This document shows, in pieces, positions 34,346-44,636 of a DNA stretch of 64,000 nucleotides (positions are counted from its first letter, which is position 1; each line of letters starts with the position of its first letter). Position numbers and translations under genes: made by a program. The DNA is taken from positions 4,216,001 through 4,280,000 of the forward strand of contig NC_053205.1 in assembly GCF_905163445.1 (NCBI RefSeq), read 5' to 3'. This stretch comes from Pararge aegeria (Eukaryota > Arthropoda > Insecta > Lepidoptera > Nymphalidae). The notes below the pieces were generated by a model, which was given only the letters and a program-made list of their open reading frames with translations, had not been told where the DNA came from and made no database searches.

Positions 34346-37080
34346 AATATGGACTAACATTTGGAATAAATATAAATTAATAAAACATCCAAACAAACAA
34401 ATTGTAATAAACAGCACTAAGAATCAGTTAGGATACCCGATTCCTGAACGAAAACTGTAGGTCTTGGTAGGCGGAATGTCAATGTCAGTGGAAAAAAAGG
34501 GGAATTAACCAGTGATGATGGAAAAACAAGCATGGTTAAAACTTAATTCTGTTCTCCTACACCTAATTATGAGAAGAAGTAGGTAATTCTTTATAAAGGA
34601 AAGTAAAACGAATAACCACTTTAATTACGAGTCATTGAAACGTACTTTCTTACAAACCACAAGTTGCTGACGAGATTGGAGATGAGTATTAACACATTTA
34701 CATTAAACCTAGTTGCTAGAAGCCGTTATAAGCACCATTGTGACAAAATAATAATCGGTTAAAGTTTAGGCATGATAATTAAACTTTATAAAACTATTCA
34801 AACCTATTAAGTCGGCAGGTACTATGAAAAATTATAAGTACCTGCTTTAAATAAAGCGAAAGTAAAGTATTAGTATGAAAAATGTTTACCTAGTAGGTAA
34901 CTAAAATAAATCTCGAAGTACAAAGTAAATAAATAACTCTTAAATATGTGCACTGTATTTTATTTATGAGAGCCTAACCCAATGTTTCTAACATTAGACT
35001 TCTCAGCACCAACCCGGATTTGGGAAATTAGCGGCGTCAACCACCCTGCCTCGGAGAGCCCGTTAAGAAGTCTGTCCCGGTTATTATCACTAAGTTTTAA
35101 TAATAGCTGTCAAAGCTTACCATGCAGCATAGTGGTCTAGAAGTTATAGTCTGAGGGGTGAGCAGGGAATTTTGTGCACTCCCTTAAAGTTCAAATGAGA
35201 AGACCAATGTTCATATAATAATTTATTGTAATAAATTCAATAGAATACAAATCACGTAACGTATTATAAAATCTTAGCCTTAAACTACGTATGAAGGTAA
35301 TAATATGTCATATCCATTTATATTTATTAGCTTTCAAAAATATTCTCTCATCTCAAATTTGTCACCCGCTGCAAGACCTGTAAACATTATCTTTTAACTC
35401 TAGGTAACTTGTAATTACACATTTACCTCTATGGCTGTCACATAGCTTGGTCTACATTTGATTAACGCTATTTTGGCGCTGTAAGTTGTGAAGCGATACG
35501 AGTGTTTGAGGAACTAAAATTTAAATTACTAAAAACACTTATATTCGTCCCAGAGTACTACGTATGTCAAATATGACTTTTCAAATGTGGACAAGATTTA
35601 AGCTGCCAGTGGTTTATTCTTCTTCTTCTTCTTTTGATTTATGGCTTTTCGTAGTGCCAAAACAGCACAATGTACTTTGCCACAGTGGTTTATTAACGTT
35701 CACTGTAGATACAAAATTTTTATCTGTATGTTATGTCAACAGCATCTAGCTGTCAGTATGACATTACAAGTGGCTCCAGGTATTACCATTAGAATGCACT
35801 AAAGAAGAACTTTAGATTCCAAAACCTTAAAATATCGCAGAAATAATAGTTAAACTATAGTCAAGAATATAGTTAAAATAAAAGTTCAATTATCGGAGGT
35901 ACGATGGAAAAATTACTACTAAAAATTTAAAATTGTGCGAAAGTAAATAGAAATATTCACGGCCTTATTCCGTTCATCTAACAATAAAAACGTTACATTA
36001 AAACTACATCGAATGAGGTAAAAAAAAACAAAGTCACAAAATATACATAAGTAAATATATCAACCAAAAATATAACATTCTATGGATTCCAGGAAGTCGT
36101 AATGCTTTCAACAATACATTAGCCTTCGCTTATATATATATAATACAAAGCCTTCTTTTTAAACTGCTTTTAGGCAAAATTGCTTGCAAAACTGGCAACA
36201 CAGACTGTGTTGCCAATTTTGCCCCGCGTCCGTAAATACTTTTTTCTTGTAAATTATGCGAGGCTGAAAGTATTTTTAAAATAGTTTTATCCCCTTAAAT
36301 GTGATGCGAATCATGTATTAAAACACACTGGTTTATTTTGGTGACAATAACGATGATAGAGTCCTTACGATATTCACAAACAACCTGACACAATTTTTGA
36401 GTTGGACAGTCTCTAATCGTAGGCTCCTTGAGTCCTGTAAATTCTCCGACGTGACGGAAAGTTCACGGACTAAAAAGATTTCCGTGCCTTAGTAGCTCAT
36501 TTATTTTATTTGCTTGCCTCAGGCCACAAGGCTCACATAAAATACTATACAATAGATTAATTATATAAGAAAAAATATATATATTATGTGTGTGTATACG
36601 TCAAAAATAATCTAATTCATATATGTATAACTTGCACTATCAATAATTTCCTATTGACAGTACAAGTTAGAAACTTATAAGTATAGTATGATTTATTTGA
36701 ATAAGTGTGAATAGTGTGCTTGCCTTCGGAAGCAGCACGTTTATATAAGGTTGTTTAACATTTATTACATTCACATTTGACAAAATAAAGAACTTTTCAA
36801 AAAAAAAAATCTTATAGATATAGTCATTTTCCATTATTTCTTATTAACAACACAGCCAATATCATTTAGTTTCGCCATCAATTCCATAATCAGAAGACAA
36901 AAAACTTCTTGTATCTTGTAGTTTAAATACACATTTAAAAGTACTGGTGAAAACCTTTTAATTGTTAGATGAATAAATTGCATTCGACCTGATGCCACAT
37001 GTACGCAAGGTATTCGTTGAAAGTTTGCCAGCCTATCTCACTCTGTTTCCTATTTAGACAAAAATAGAGAATTGAGTTTA
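34346..37080. other. Intergenic region between BARD1 and the ferredoxin gene
   Basis: Mostly AT-rich single-copy-looking sequence. A short dispersed-repeat-like piece is at 35000-35090 (cctcggagagcccgttaaga). A small hairpin ggcaacacag-a-ctgtgttgcc lies near 36195. No convincing coding exon or RNA. Confidence 0.4.
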
Positions 37081-37099
37081 TATATTATTTGATTTCTTT

Positions 37100-37375
37100 T
37101 ATGATAGTCAACTGTCGGTAAACATTTCGGTGAAATGTCCGTAAACATTGCAGTCTGGGAAATGCTGTCGGTAAACATTTCTGTCGGTGCAATGTTGTCG
37201 GTAAACATTCCAGACTGTGAAGTTTTGTCGGTAAATTTTCCAGAAGTTGAAGTTTTCAGTAATCATTCCAGTCTGTTAGTTTTTGGCGGTAAACATTTCA
37301 GTATTTTAAATGTTTATCGGTAAACCTTCCAGAATGTGACAATTTTCCGGTAAAATTCCCATCGGCGAACTTTCC
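37100..37375 (+). repeat. Degenerate tandem repeat, about 30-33 bp units
   Basis: Seven or eight imperfect units built on tcggtaaacattccagtctg and gaaatgttg. It lies just beyond the 3' end of the minus-strand ferredoxin gene. Confidence 0.75.
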
Positions 37376-37488
37376 CAAAGTCAAAATTTAATAGCATGTT
37401 TGAATACCAAAATCTCATAATACCCTATGGTGTTTGGCGTGTAAATCTGACTATATTATCTAACTAAAATAAAAGACTAGACATAACA

Positions 37489-40400
37489 TCAACTTCTGGC
37501 ATCGTTGACACTCTCTGGCACTAACACCTCGAGGCCGTCCATGTCTTTGGTTAGCGTGATCTGGCAGCCAAGGCGAGAGGTGTCTTTTAAGCCATATGCC
37601 AAGTCAAGCATATCCCGCTCCTCGTCCCCTGCTTCTTCGGGTAATCTAGAAATGAATAAATACAACGTGTAACCGAATTACGAAATAAATTTGAAGGGTG
37701 CATTATATGAAACCAAAAGAATCATATTTATTTTTCCATACAAAGTATTTCAAAACATTCTCAGATGATTTAACTATTGCATGTGGCGTTAGTGCTGTAT
37801 ATAACTTCTTGCAATAAATCAATAAATATAAATATAATACGACACTGCACACATCGCCATCTAGCCCCAAAGTAAGCGTAGCTTTTGTTATGAGATGACT
37901 GATGAATATTTTTATAAATAATATACATAAATACTTTTAAAATACATATAAACACCCAGAACTGAAAAATCATTAATGCTCATCACTCAAACATTTTCCA
38001 CCTGTGGGAACCCACGGCCTTGGACTCAATAAAAACTATGGCAATGGTTTGTTCAAATACAATTAGTGTTTAACTACACTGATGAGTCTCAGAGACAGTA
38101 CATAATAATATTTTTTTATTAGGTAACAACTAAATAAAAAAAAAATTACATGAGATATTAATATTAAATATACAAGAAGTTACAAATAACAATCTCTGCC
38201 AGGCTGCCCCACATGGGAGTTTAATATATAGCTTGTAAGTTGGAGAGTCGTATTTATTTATTAATGCTTTCAGAATGCCGTTACTCCTTACCCACGTTCT
38301 TTTCATCAAGGATGCTATTCGTTTTCTTCTGATGGCAAAATAGTCATCAGAACATTTCTGATGCACTACAATAACGTGGTAAGCCCAACAATATTCTGAA
38401 ACCTGATTCAAACATGATTCTGAAACCATCATTATACTGACCTCGTAGGGCGTTTAGCGATGCCTGTGTATGTAGGTCGAGAGGGATTCCGTGTAAAAGG
38501 TTTCACAAAAGGCCTAAAACAAACTAACTTTTGCTCCATGGCTACATGAGGCAAACCTGCGGACCAACATATTACAGCGCACCGCCAAAGCCCTACGCTC
38601 TCGTGCTATGTCTGCATCATCCTTAAGGTCATCCGTAACAACATTTAAATAATAAATAACAAAGTACCTCTAAAGCCTGTTAAGTACACGTTGCATAAAT
38701 CTAGTGTAAAAACTTTTGATACCTGTCAAAGTCTTCAGGCTTCAGTACGACATGGCATGTGGAACAGGTGACAGTGCCCTCACAGGCCCCATAACCATCT
38801 ATGTCAAGATCATTGTTCACGACCACATCGAGAAGCGAATCACCAACTTTGCCTTCCGCTTCCAACCGCCGCCCGTCGTAGAGTTTGAATACCACTTTCA
38901 CCCTGAAAGGAGAGATAAAGAAATCATCATTTCAACGACCATCCGATTGAAGTCCACAGCTGGACATAGGTCTTTTGTTGTAGGGCGTTCCAAATCCACG
39001 ATCCTGGTCCGCTTGTGTCCAGCGGCTCCCCGCGACTCGTTTGATGCCGTTTGTTCACCTCATTGGGGGACGACCAACAATGCATTTACCGGTGCGGACC
39101 ATTCCATCACCTTGTGACCCCAAAGACCATAAAAAAAATCCAAATCCATATATTAAAGTAGGCCTAGTTGAGTTCGCCAATCCGCACTGGGCCAGCGTGG
39201 TGGACAGCGGCCGTAAACCCCTTCTCACCCGTTCCCTGTAATGGGTCTATTTGACGTTCAAATTTACGGCCGCTGTCAACACGCCTGAGCACATTATGGA
39301 AACTCTCAGTCATACAGGTTTTCTCACGATGTTTCTCTTCAACGTTGAAGTTGACTATAACGTATATTTTACTTTCAACCCACATAACTTTAAAAAGAAA
39401 AGTTAGGACGTGCGTGCCGAGATTTGAGCTCGGCCCCCCGAAAGTTAGGTCGAACTTCTAATTAGCTACTGCAATAATCAAAAAATCACAAAGTTTCGCT
39501 TAGCTCTTTTTGTATTGCACCCGTCGTCTGTATGATTTAAAAATAGGACCAAAATTTTTATGGATCCATTATTCCATACCAACAAGATTAAAATGTAAAT
39601 AGTGTATGTTTGTTCAGCTTTTACGATTCTTTCGCTAATCTATTTTGACGTTATTGCAAGTGACAACATGGTCTCCACATTATCAAACTATAAAAAAAAA
39701 AAAAAAAAATATTTATAGACGGCGCAATAAACATCCTGCGTCGCGCTTGCGAAGGGTTCATAAAAAAAATTACCATATAGGTATACAACTTCCAAAGATG
39801 GTCGGACCACGGGAGATCTTCCTATTCAATCAAATCTTTATTCAATTTAGGCTATAGTTACAACACTTATGAACGTCATACATTTTTTGTTTTATAAATA
39901 TTAATGTAAAAAATAAAAAAAAAAAAACTAAAATGATCAATAATTAATAATTAAAATAAAGTAAAGCCTTGAAATATATATAAGAGATGTTTAATAAAAT
40001 ATTTGTTCTAAAGCATTAATTAATTATTATTGTTACACTATAGCTCCTTTACAACAATTATACAGTTATCATAAGTGGTAATAAGTGAAGTGGCGAATGG
40101 TGATAGCCTGTTCGTCCAGTGGGTGGGACTTCAACTTAACTTTTGTGGGGGCCGAGTTCGAATCCCAACTTACACCTCTAACTTTTCAAAGTTGAGTGCA
40201 TTAAGCATTTAAAATATCACTTGCTTCAATGGTGAAGGAAAACATAGTGAGGAAACCTGGGTGCCTGAGAGTTCTCCATAATGTTCTCAAGGGTGTGTGG
40301 GGTCCACGAATACGTACTGCGCTAGCATGGTGGACTACGGCCTCAACCCCTTCTCATTGTGGGAGGCTTCTCAACGTTTTTTATCCACGTTTCTGATATG

Positions 40401-43169
40401 TACCGCTAAGATGTGGAGCACCCTCCCGGCAACTGTGTTACCTGCCACGTATAATTTGAGTACCCTCCAGGCTTTCTTATAGAAAAGTCCTATTATAGTA
40501 TAAAGGACTACGTAATCGATAAAAAAGCTTGGGTGTAAATTATTGCTCTAACCAGGTTGCTCTTCTCACGCTTTAGTTTTAAGTTGACGAATTTATTTAT
40601 CGCCATCAACTCACTCCTATTTCATATTTTACATGTAATGCACGCATCAAAAGTGCCACCATGGGCCTACTTGATTAAAGAATTTTTTTGACTTTGACTT
40701 TTGACTTTGCTAGAGTGAATAGGCTTTTTCTAGGCAAGCGTGCTCCAACCTAGACCTCATCATTGCTTTCTAACGGGCATGATTGTCGTCAAGCGCTGGC
40801 CTATTGTTAATATAATAAAAAAAAAAAAAAACCAGACCTGTGCCCTATTGATGTAATGATGATGATACTTCATTCCTTTAAATATCCGTTTATCATAAAG
40901 TGAGTGCGAAATCAGAATTAATTTTATCAGCTTATTGTTATCAATATAGTTATCATAAGAGCAGGTGTGGAGGCCAACATAACAAAACAAAGTATATTAT
41001 GCATCATGAAACACATTGCAGGATTTCCATGTTTAATACCTATGAAAACATCTACTATTCATCATCAGATTAGTTTTTTTTTTAGCATTGTAATGGCAAG
41101 AACTGTGGTCTTCAGTGGCGTGCACAGGGTTTTCGACCAGGGTATGCATAAAGCAGGTACATGGGGAAAAATTCCTCTCCAATACGAGTTATATAAAATA
41201 ATTTGGGTATGCAGTGCTTTTGTGCATGTATCAAGTGCTGGTGGTCTTACAATTGGTAGCACCAAGACTGATTCCTAGCCAGAGAATTTGCTGAATTTGA
41301 ATCATCCTAATTTCTTTTAGTCTATAGCCATTGACCCATAGACAATGACCAATGGTGATAACAAAAAAGCACATCCAGCTATGTTTGCTGTGGGCTACTT
41401 CTTGGAACCCTTGTAGCTTTAGTTTTAACTTTACGAATATGGTTATTGCATCTGACTACCATATACACATTTCTTATGTAATGTACGCATCATAAGTGTA
41501 ATTTATGGGTATACTTCAATAAAGATATTTTAGACTTTGACTTTGACACCTTGATAAGGTAAATTTAGAGTTGCGTAACCATCTTAGATTCCCTACATAA
41601 TTTGACAGTAGTTATCTTTTTCATATACACTTACCACAATAATTGATGATTGAGAATTATATGACATGTTGATATTTATTGTTACTGTAAAATCATGTCG
41701 TCCTTAAACTATAAGCACTTATGAATCGTTAAGACTGGCTATATGTTGAAAAACAACAACAAACTACAATGATGTTGGAAAAGAGCAATCTGCTGAATTT
41801 CTTGCGGGCTCTTCTCATTGGAATCTGCCTTTCAAACCGGTGGTGGACTCACTACAGACACTGATGTTTTAAAAGTGCTTATTAATTAGGCAGAATTGAA
41901 ATAAATGAATTTTGAATTTGAATTTGAATTTATAGTGATATTCTAATGGGAAGAAGCAAGCAAGAAACTCAGCATTTTCTTTATTTTTTTACTAACTTCA
42001 TTATTTTTATTTTTTTACTAAGTTTGCTTCATACTTCAAAGCACACATATAAAATTGTATAATATATGTTATACCTTGCTAAAATAAATGTGTTTTAAGA
42101 TATAGTTAAGTATATGGATTGGTATAATTATTATCAGGCCCAAAATTACCTACGGTATTAAGTTATAAAAACATAACTCAACCCCATTAATTTCAATTCC
42201 TTTTTGTTTATAATGACTAATGTTTTGTCTTACAAATACTATATAATTTGTAACAGAATTATGAAATACTGTTGCAGGGTCCATAACTATATTTCATAAG
42301 AATTATGAAATATAGTTATGGACCCTGCAAGTTATGATAATATGTATTATCTAAGTATTTATGTATATATAATTCATAAAAATATTCATCAGTCATCTTA
42401 GTACCCATAACACAAGCTACGCTTACTTTGGGGCTAAGTGGCGATGTGTGTATTGTCGTAGTATATATATTTATTATATTTATATTTATAAGAAATCACC
42501 CCATAAAAATATTAAATCAAAGGAAGCATATTCATTTTTCCATACAAACTAATTCAAAACATTCTAATTGTAATTTTATTGAAGATAAAAGACTGATATG
42601 CGCATAGTACGAACACTATCCGACACATACCTAATAGTGATAGGAGTCAGTAAAACACATTATGTGGGTAAATGAACAAATAAAATAAAGGTTGGCGCTC
42701 TCAATATACAGAAGCTTAAATAAAAATATTTTATTCTGTGAAATGTTGATGTTACAAATGAGCAACTGCCGAGTCTCTTACTGCCTTCCAAACCTTACAA
42801 ACAGAACAAATGATCACTTTGTACAGACTTGACAATCACAACAGCATGTAAACTAGGCCTACTTGAATTTATAATGGATTTACATATTTGACTTTTATTA
42901 ACAAGCTGTCGCAGATAAATGATGGACGCCTTAATTAAATGTAAACCTCTATTGGGCGAACAATTTATTAAGATATTGTTACTTTGACGACTTTTATGAA
43001 AGTTATTTGCTGGGAATAGTACTCACTTTTCGTCTTTTAGAGCTAGCCTTGTTGTCGATAAGGGAATAACGCTCCTGTAGTTCCCGAACGTAGTAACAAC
43101 ACCGTTATATCTTTTCAGATATGTGCTTCCCGTTTGAGAGAAAGTTTTTAAAATATTTCTATAAATCAT
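37489..43169 (-). CDS. Fdx1: Mitochondrial [2Fe-2S] ferredoxin, adrenodoxin (FDX1) type, three exons
   Basis: Minus-strand exons 43169-43027, 38902-38723 and 37645-37489, with GT..AG borders and consistent phases, give 159 residues. The first exon encodes a presequence rich in Arg, Lys, Ser and Thr and almost free of acids (MIYRNILKTFSQTGSTYLKR ...), typical of matrix targeting. The fold follows: FKLYDGRRLEAEGKVGDSLL, DIDGYGACEGTVTCSTC (three cluster cysteines, C-x5-C-x2-C), MLDLAYGLKDTSRLGCQI (fourth cysteine) and the C-terminal VPESVNDARS. GKVGDSLLDVVV and MLDLAYGL are closer to FDX1 than to FDX2. Such ferredoxins pass electrons from ferredoxin reductase to mitochondrial P450s, in insects including ecdysone synthesis, and to Fe-S assembly. 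Intron 1 (4.1 kb) is full of transposon pieces. Confidence 0.92.
37663..37775 (+). repeat. MITE family A fragment (ferredoxin intron 2)
   Basis: acaacgtgtaaccgaattac followed by agggtgcattatatgaa and a diverged right part. Confidence 0.6.
37815..38030 (-). mobile_element. Metulj-like SINE, head missing
   Basis: Tail and body in minus orientation (cgccatctagccccaaagta, then tgttatgag...). The copy ends near ggaacccacggccttggact, before the A box. Confidence 0.7.
38930..39120 (-). pseudogene. LINE ORF2 C-terminal fragment
   Basis: The minus strand reads GKCIVGRPPMR, stop, TNGIKRVAGSRWTQADQDRG, close to the R.GRRSVGRPP..W.DDIKRVAG..W...AQDR ending of LINE endonuclease/reverse transcriptases common in Lepidoptera. 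It sits immediately upstream of ferredoxin exon 2, in intron 1. Confidence 0.7.
39170..39480 (-). mobile_element. SINE family B copy with an internal inverted piece
   Basis: Body elements caatccgcactgggccagcg, ttctcacgatgtttctcttc and a B-box-like gatttgagctcggcc. gacagcggccgtaaa (about 39202) recurs inverted as tttacggccgctgtc (about 39262), replacing the normal sequence between. Confidence 0.6.
39481..40080. other. Ferredoxin intron 1, unassigned part
   Basis: AT-rich with A-runs near 39692 and 39915. No feature recognised. Confidence 0.4.
40092..40375 (+). mobile_element. SINE family B, full-length copy
   Basis: Starts with a tRNA-like head: gtgatagcctgttcgtccag (A-box region) and cgagttcgaatcccaa (B box). 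The body with aaaatatcacttgcttcaat, gagttctccataatgttctc and tggtggactacggcctcaac follows. This is the clearest copy and defines the orientation of family B. Confidence 0.75.
40376..40715 (+). mobile_element. LINE 3' end with TTTGACT tail
   Basis: A short C-terminal frame AKMWSTLPATVLPATYNLST matches LINE ORF2 ends (W..LP...). A 3' UTR and the tail gactttgacttttgactttg follow. A related tail is at 41395-41550. Confidence 0.65.
41113..41240 (+). mobile_element. hAT MITE (128 bp)
   Basis: Left end cagtggcgtgcac. The right end is shortened to caagtgctg. The perfect 8 bp target duplication gtggtctt lies at 41105-41112 and 41241-41248. The body (gggtatgca ... gcagtgcttttgtgcatgta) matches the MITE at 51321. 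Confidence 0.85.
41330..41555 (+). mobile_element. LINE 3' end with TTTGACT tail
   Basis: ttatgtaatgtacgcatcat and tcaataaagat ... gactttgactttgac parallel 40610-40715. Confidence 0.6.
41750..41935 (+). mobile_element. LINE 3' fragment with GAATTT tail
   Basis: aatctgcctttcaaaccggtgg and gcttattaattaggcagaat end in a (TTGAAT)-type tail near 41925. The reverse-oriented relative is at 52100-52200. Confidence 0.6.
42240..42335 (+). repeat. MITE family A piece with a perfect 27 bp inverted duplication
   Basis: Family A head (tttgtaacagaattatgaaa). Then 42272-42298 is repeated as an exact reverse complement at 42304-42330, with the spacer agaat. Confidence 0.9.
42345..42490 (+). mobile_element. 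Metulj-like SINE, head missing
   Basis: Plus-strand body and tail: catcagtcatcttagtaccc, then aagctacgcttactttgggg and tgtcgtagtatatatattta. Confidence 0.7.
42484..42580 (+). repeat. MITE family A, right part
   Basis: aatcaccccataaaaatatt followed by gcatattcatttttccatac, as at 37720. Confidence 0.6.
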
Positions 43170-44636
43170 CTTTATTAACTTAACAAAGTACCACTAGAGC
43201 TTAAGATATAATTATGAATTATTCATACGTGCTCGGGACGCCCGAATTCTAAGATAATTTAACTACGACAGCGTCATTTAAATAATTTAGCTTTTTGTTG
43301 AAGTTTGACCCTGAATTACGTATTTCAAGTTTTAGGTTATAAATGTTACATTCTACGCATAGCGGAATGTCTTTTTATGTTTACACTGAAATATAAATTA
43401 GTTATTTTAAAATATTTTGAAAAGAAAAGTTTCAAACAAATAATAAAACGAAAGATATTAAAGAAATGGGGAAAATCAGACTTTTTGATCACAATCTAAC
43501 TTTTTACGCGACAAAAAACTTGACTTGACAAGAAGACAAGAGACTTGAAAAAGTTATGCGCAAATTGAAACGTTATTAATGTAAATGTCACACGTTTTGT
43601 TAGTGCCAAAGAGAATTTAACACTATGGTTAGTGTTTATTAGAAAACGTTGACCGAAATAATTTAAGACAGATCTTAACTTATCGATATCTCACTCAAAA
43701 AACCTCTACCAATTACAAAATATTTTTATTTATTAAATAGTAGAATTATTAAAATAAGAATAAATAATAGGCTGGTCCGGTATCTGAACCTAATTTTGCT
43801 GTAGTGTCCGTTCATCATCACCACCTCTCTACTGATTGGCATTCTCTTTGCAAACCCCACCCTCATAACTCATACCTACTGTTTGTCTTCTTATAAATTA
43901 ATTGTGCTAGCACTAAGTTCATTCTGTGCCAGTAGGTTCTGCCAGCCTTCCTTCGTGTGCAACTTATTTAACATATTAATTTATAGAGTTCCTTTTGAAA
44001 GTTGCAACTTTATTTATTTCTTTCCGATTAAGATAGAGTTAGCCCAACGGCTAAGTTTAGCTATACTAAGGGTACCATGCCCATAAGTGAACAGTTAGAC
44101 GGCTTATATTTATTATAAATATTAATTTTAATTTGTAATTATTATTTCCATAATTTCATTATTAAAATTTAAGATTATTGTTTGGTTGTAATAAATACTT
44201 TTCCAGTTGGTTTAAAAAAAAAAAAAGATAGAGTTTCACATAACTTGATCTGGGTAACTTGGTTGTGTAAGCAGTTTCTAGAGAATTCGTAGAGTTTGGA
44301 ATTACTGTAGTTATTATGTTCATAAAGCAACAAGAAAGCTATTTTATTAATTGGAATCGATTAAATGTATATAATCGACTATTTAATAATTAAACGAAAA
44401 CAATCAATATGTACATCGCTGTTTCTTTATCTAGTAAATCTGTGCTATTTCTGTGTCAAATGTCAATGTCAATCATGAACCAATAACTTGTCAAAAATTG
44501 TTTTGATGCAATTCGTTTGCCAAAAATTAGACGAAAATCATTAAAATAAAGGTTAAAAACCGTTGTTGTTAAACTTGCATTCATTACTTGATTTAAAGGT
44601 TTATCAAAAGTATTTTCTCTTCTACATCTCCGGACA
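43170..44636. promoter_or_regulatory. Divergent intergenic region, ferredoxin and TTC1
   Basis: 1.47 kb separates two start codons on opposite strands. It holds a probable retroposed fragment (about 43745-44226) ending aataaatacttttccagttgg plus a 13-base A run, and AT-rich sequence. No TATA box is obvious next to either gene. Promoters for both must lie here or in nearby untranslated exons. Confidence 0.5.

Noticed and set aside
38130..38432. 100-codon minus-strand frame in the ferredoxin intron
   Set aside because: No recognisable motif and overlaps intron sequence; possibly an old transposon piece, not supported as a gene.
43883..44086. 67-codon frame in the ferredoxin-TTC1 intergenic region
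   Set aside because: Lies in a fragment ending in an A-run (probable retroposed sequence); no conserved features.
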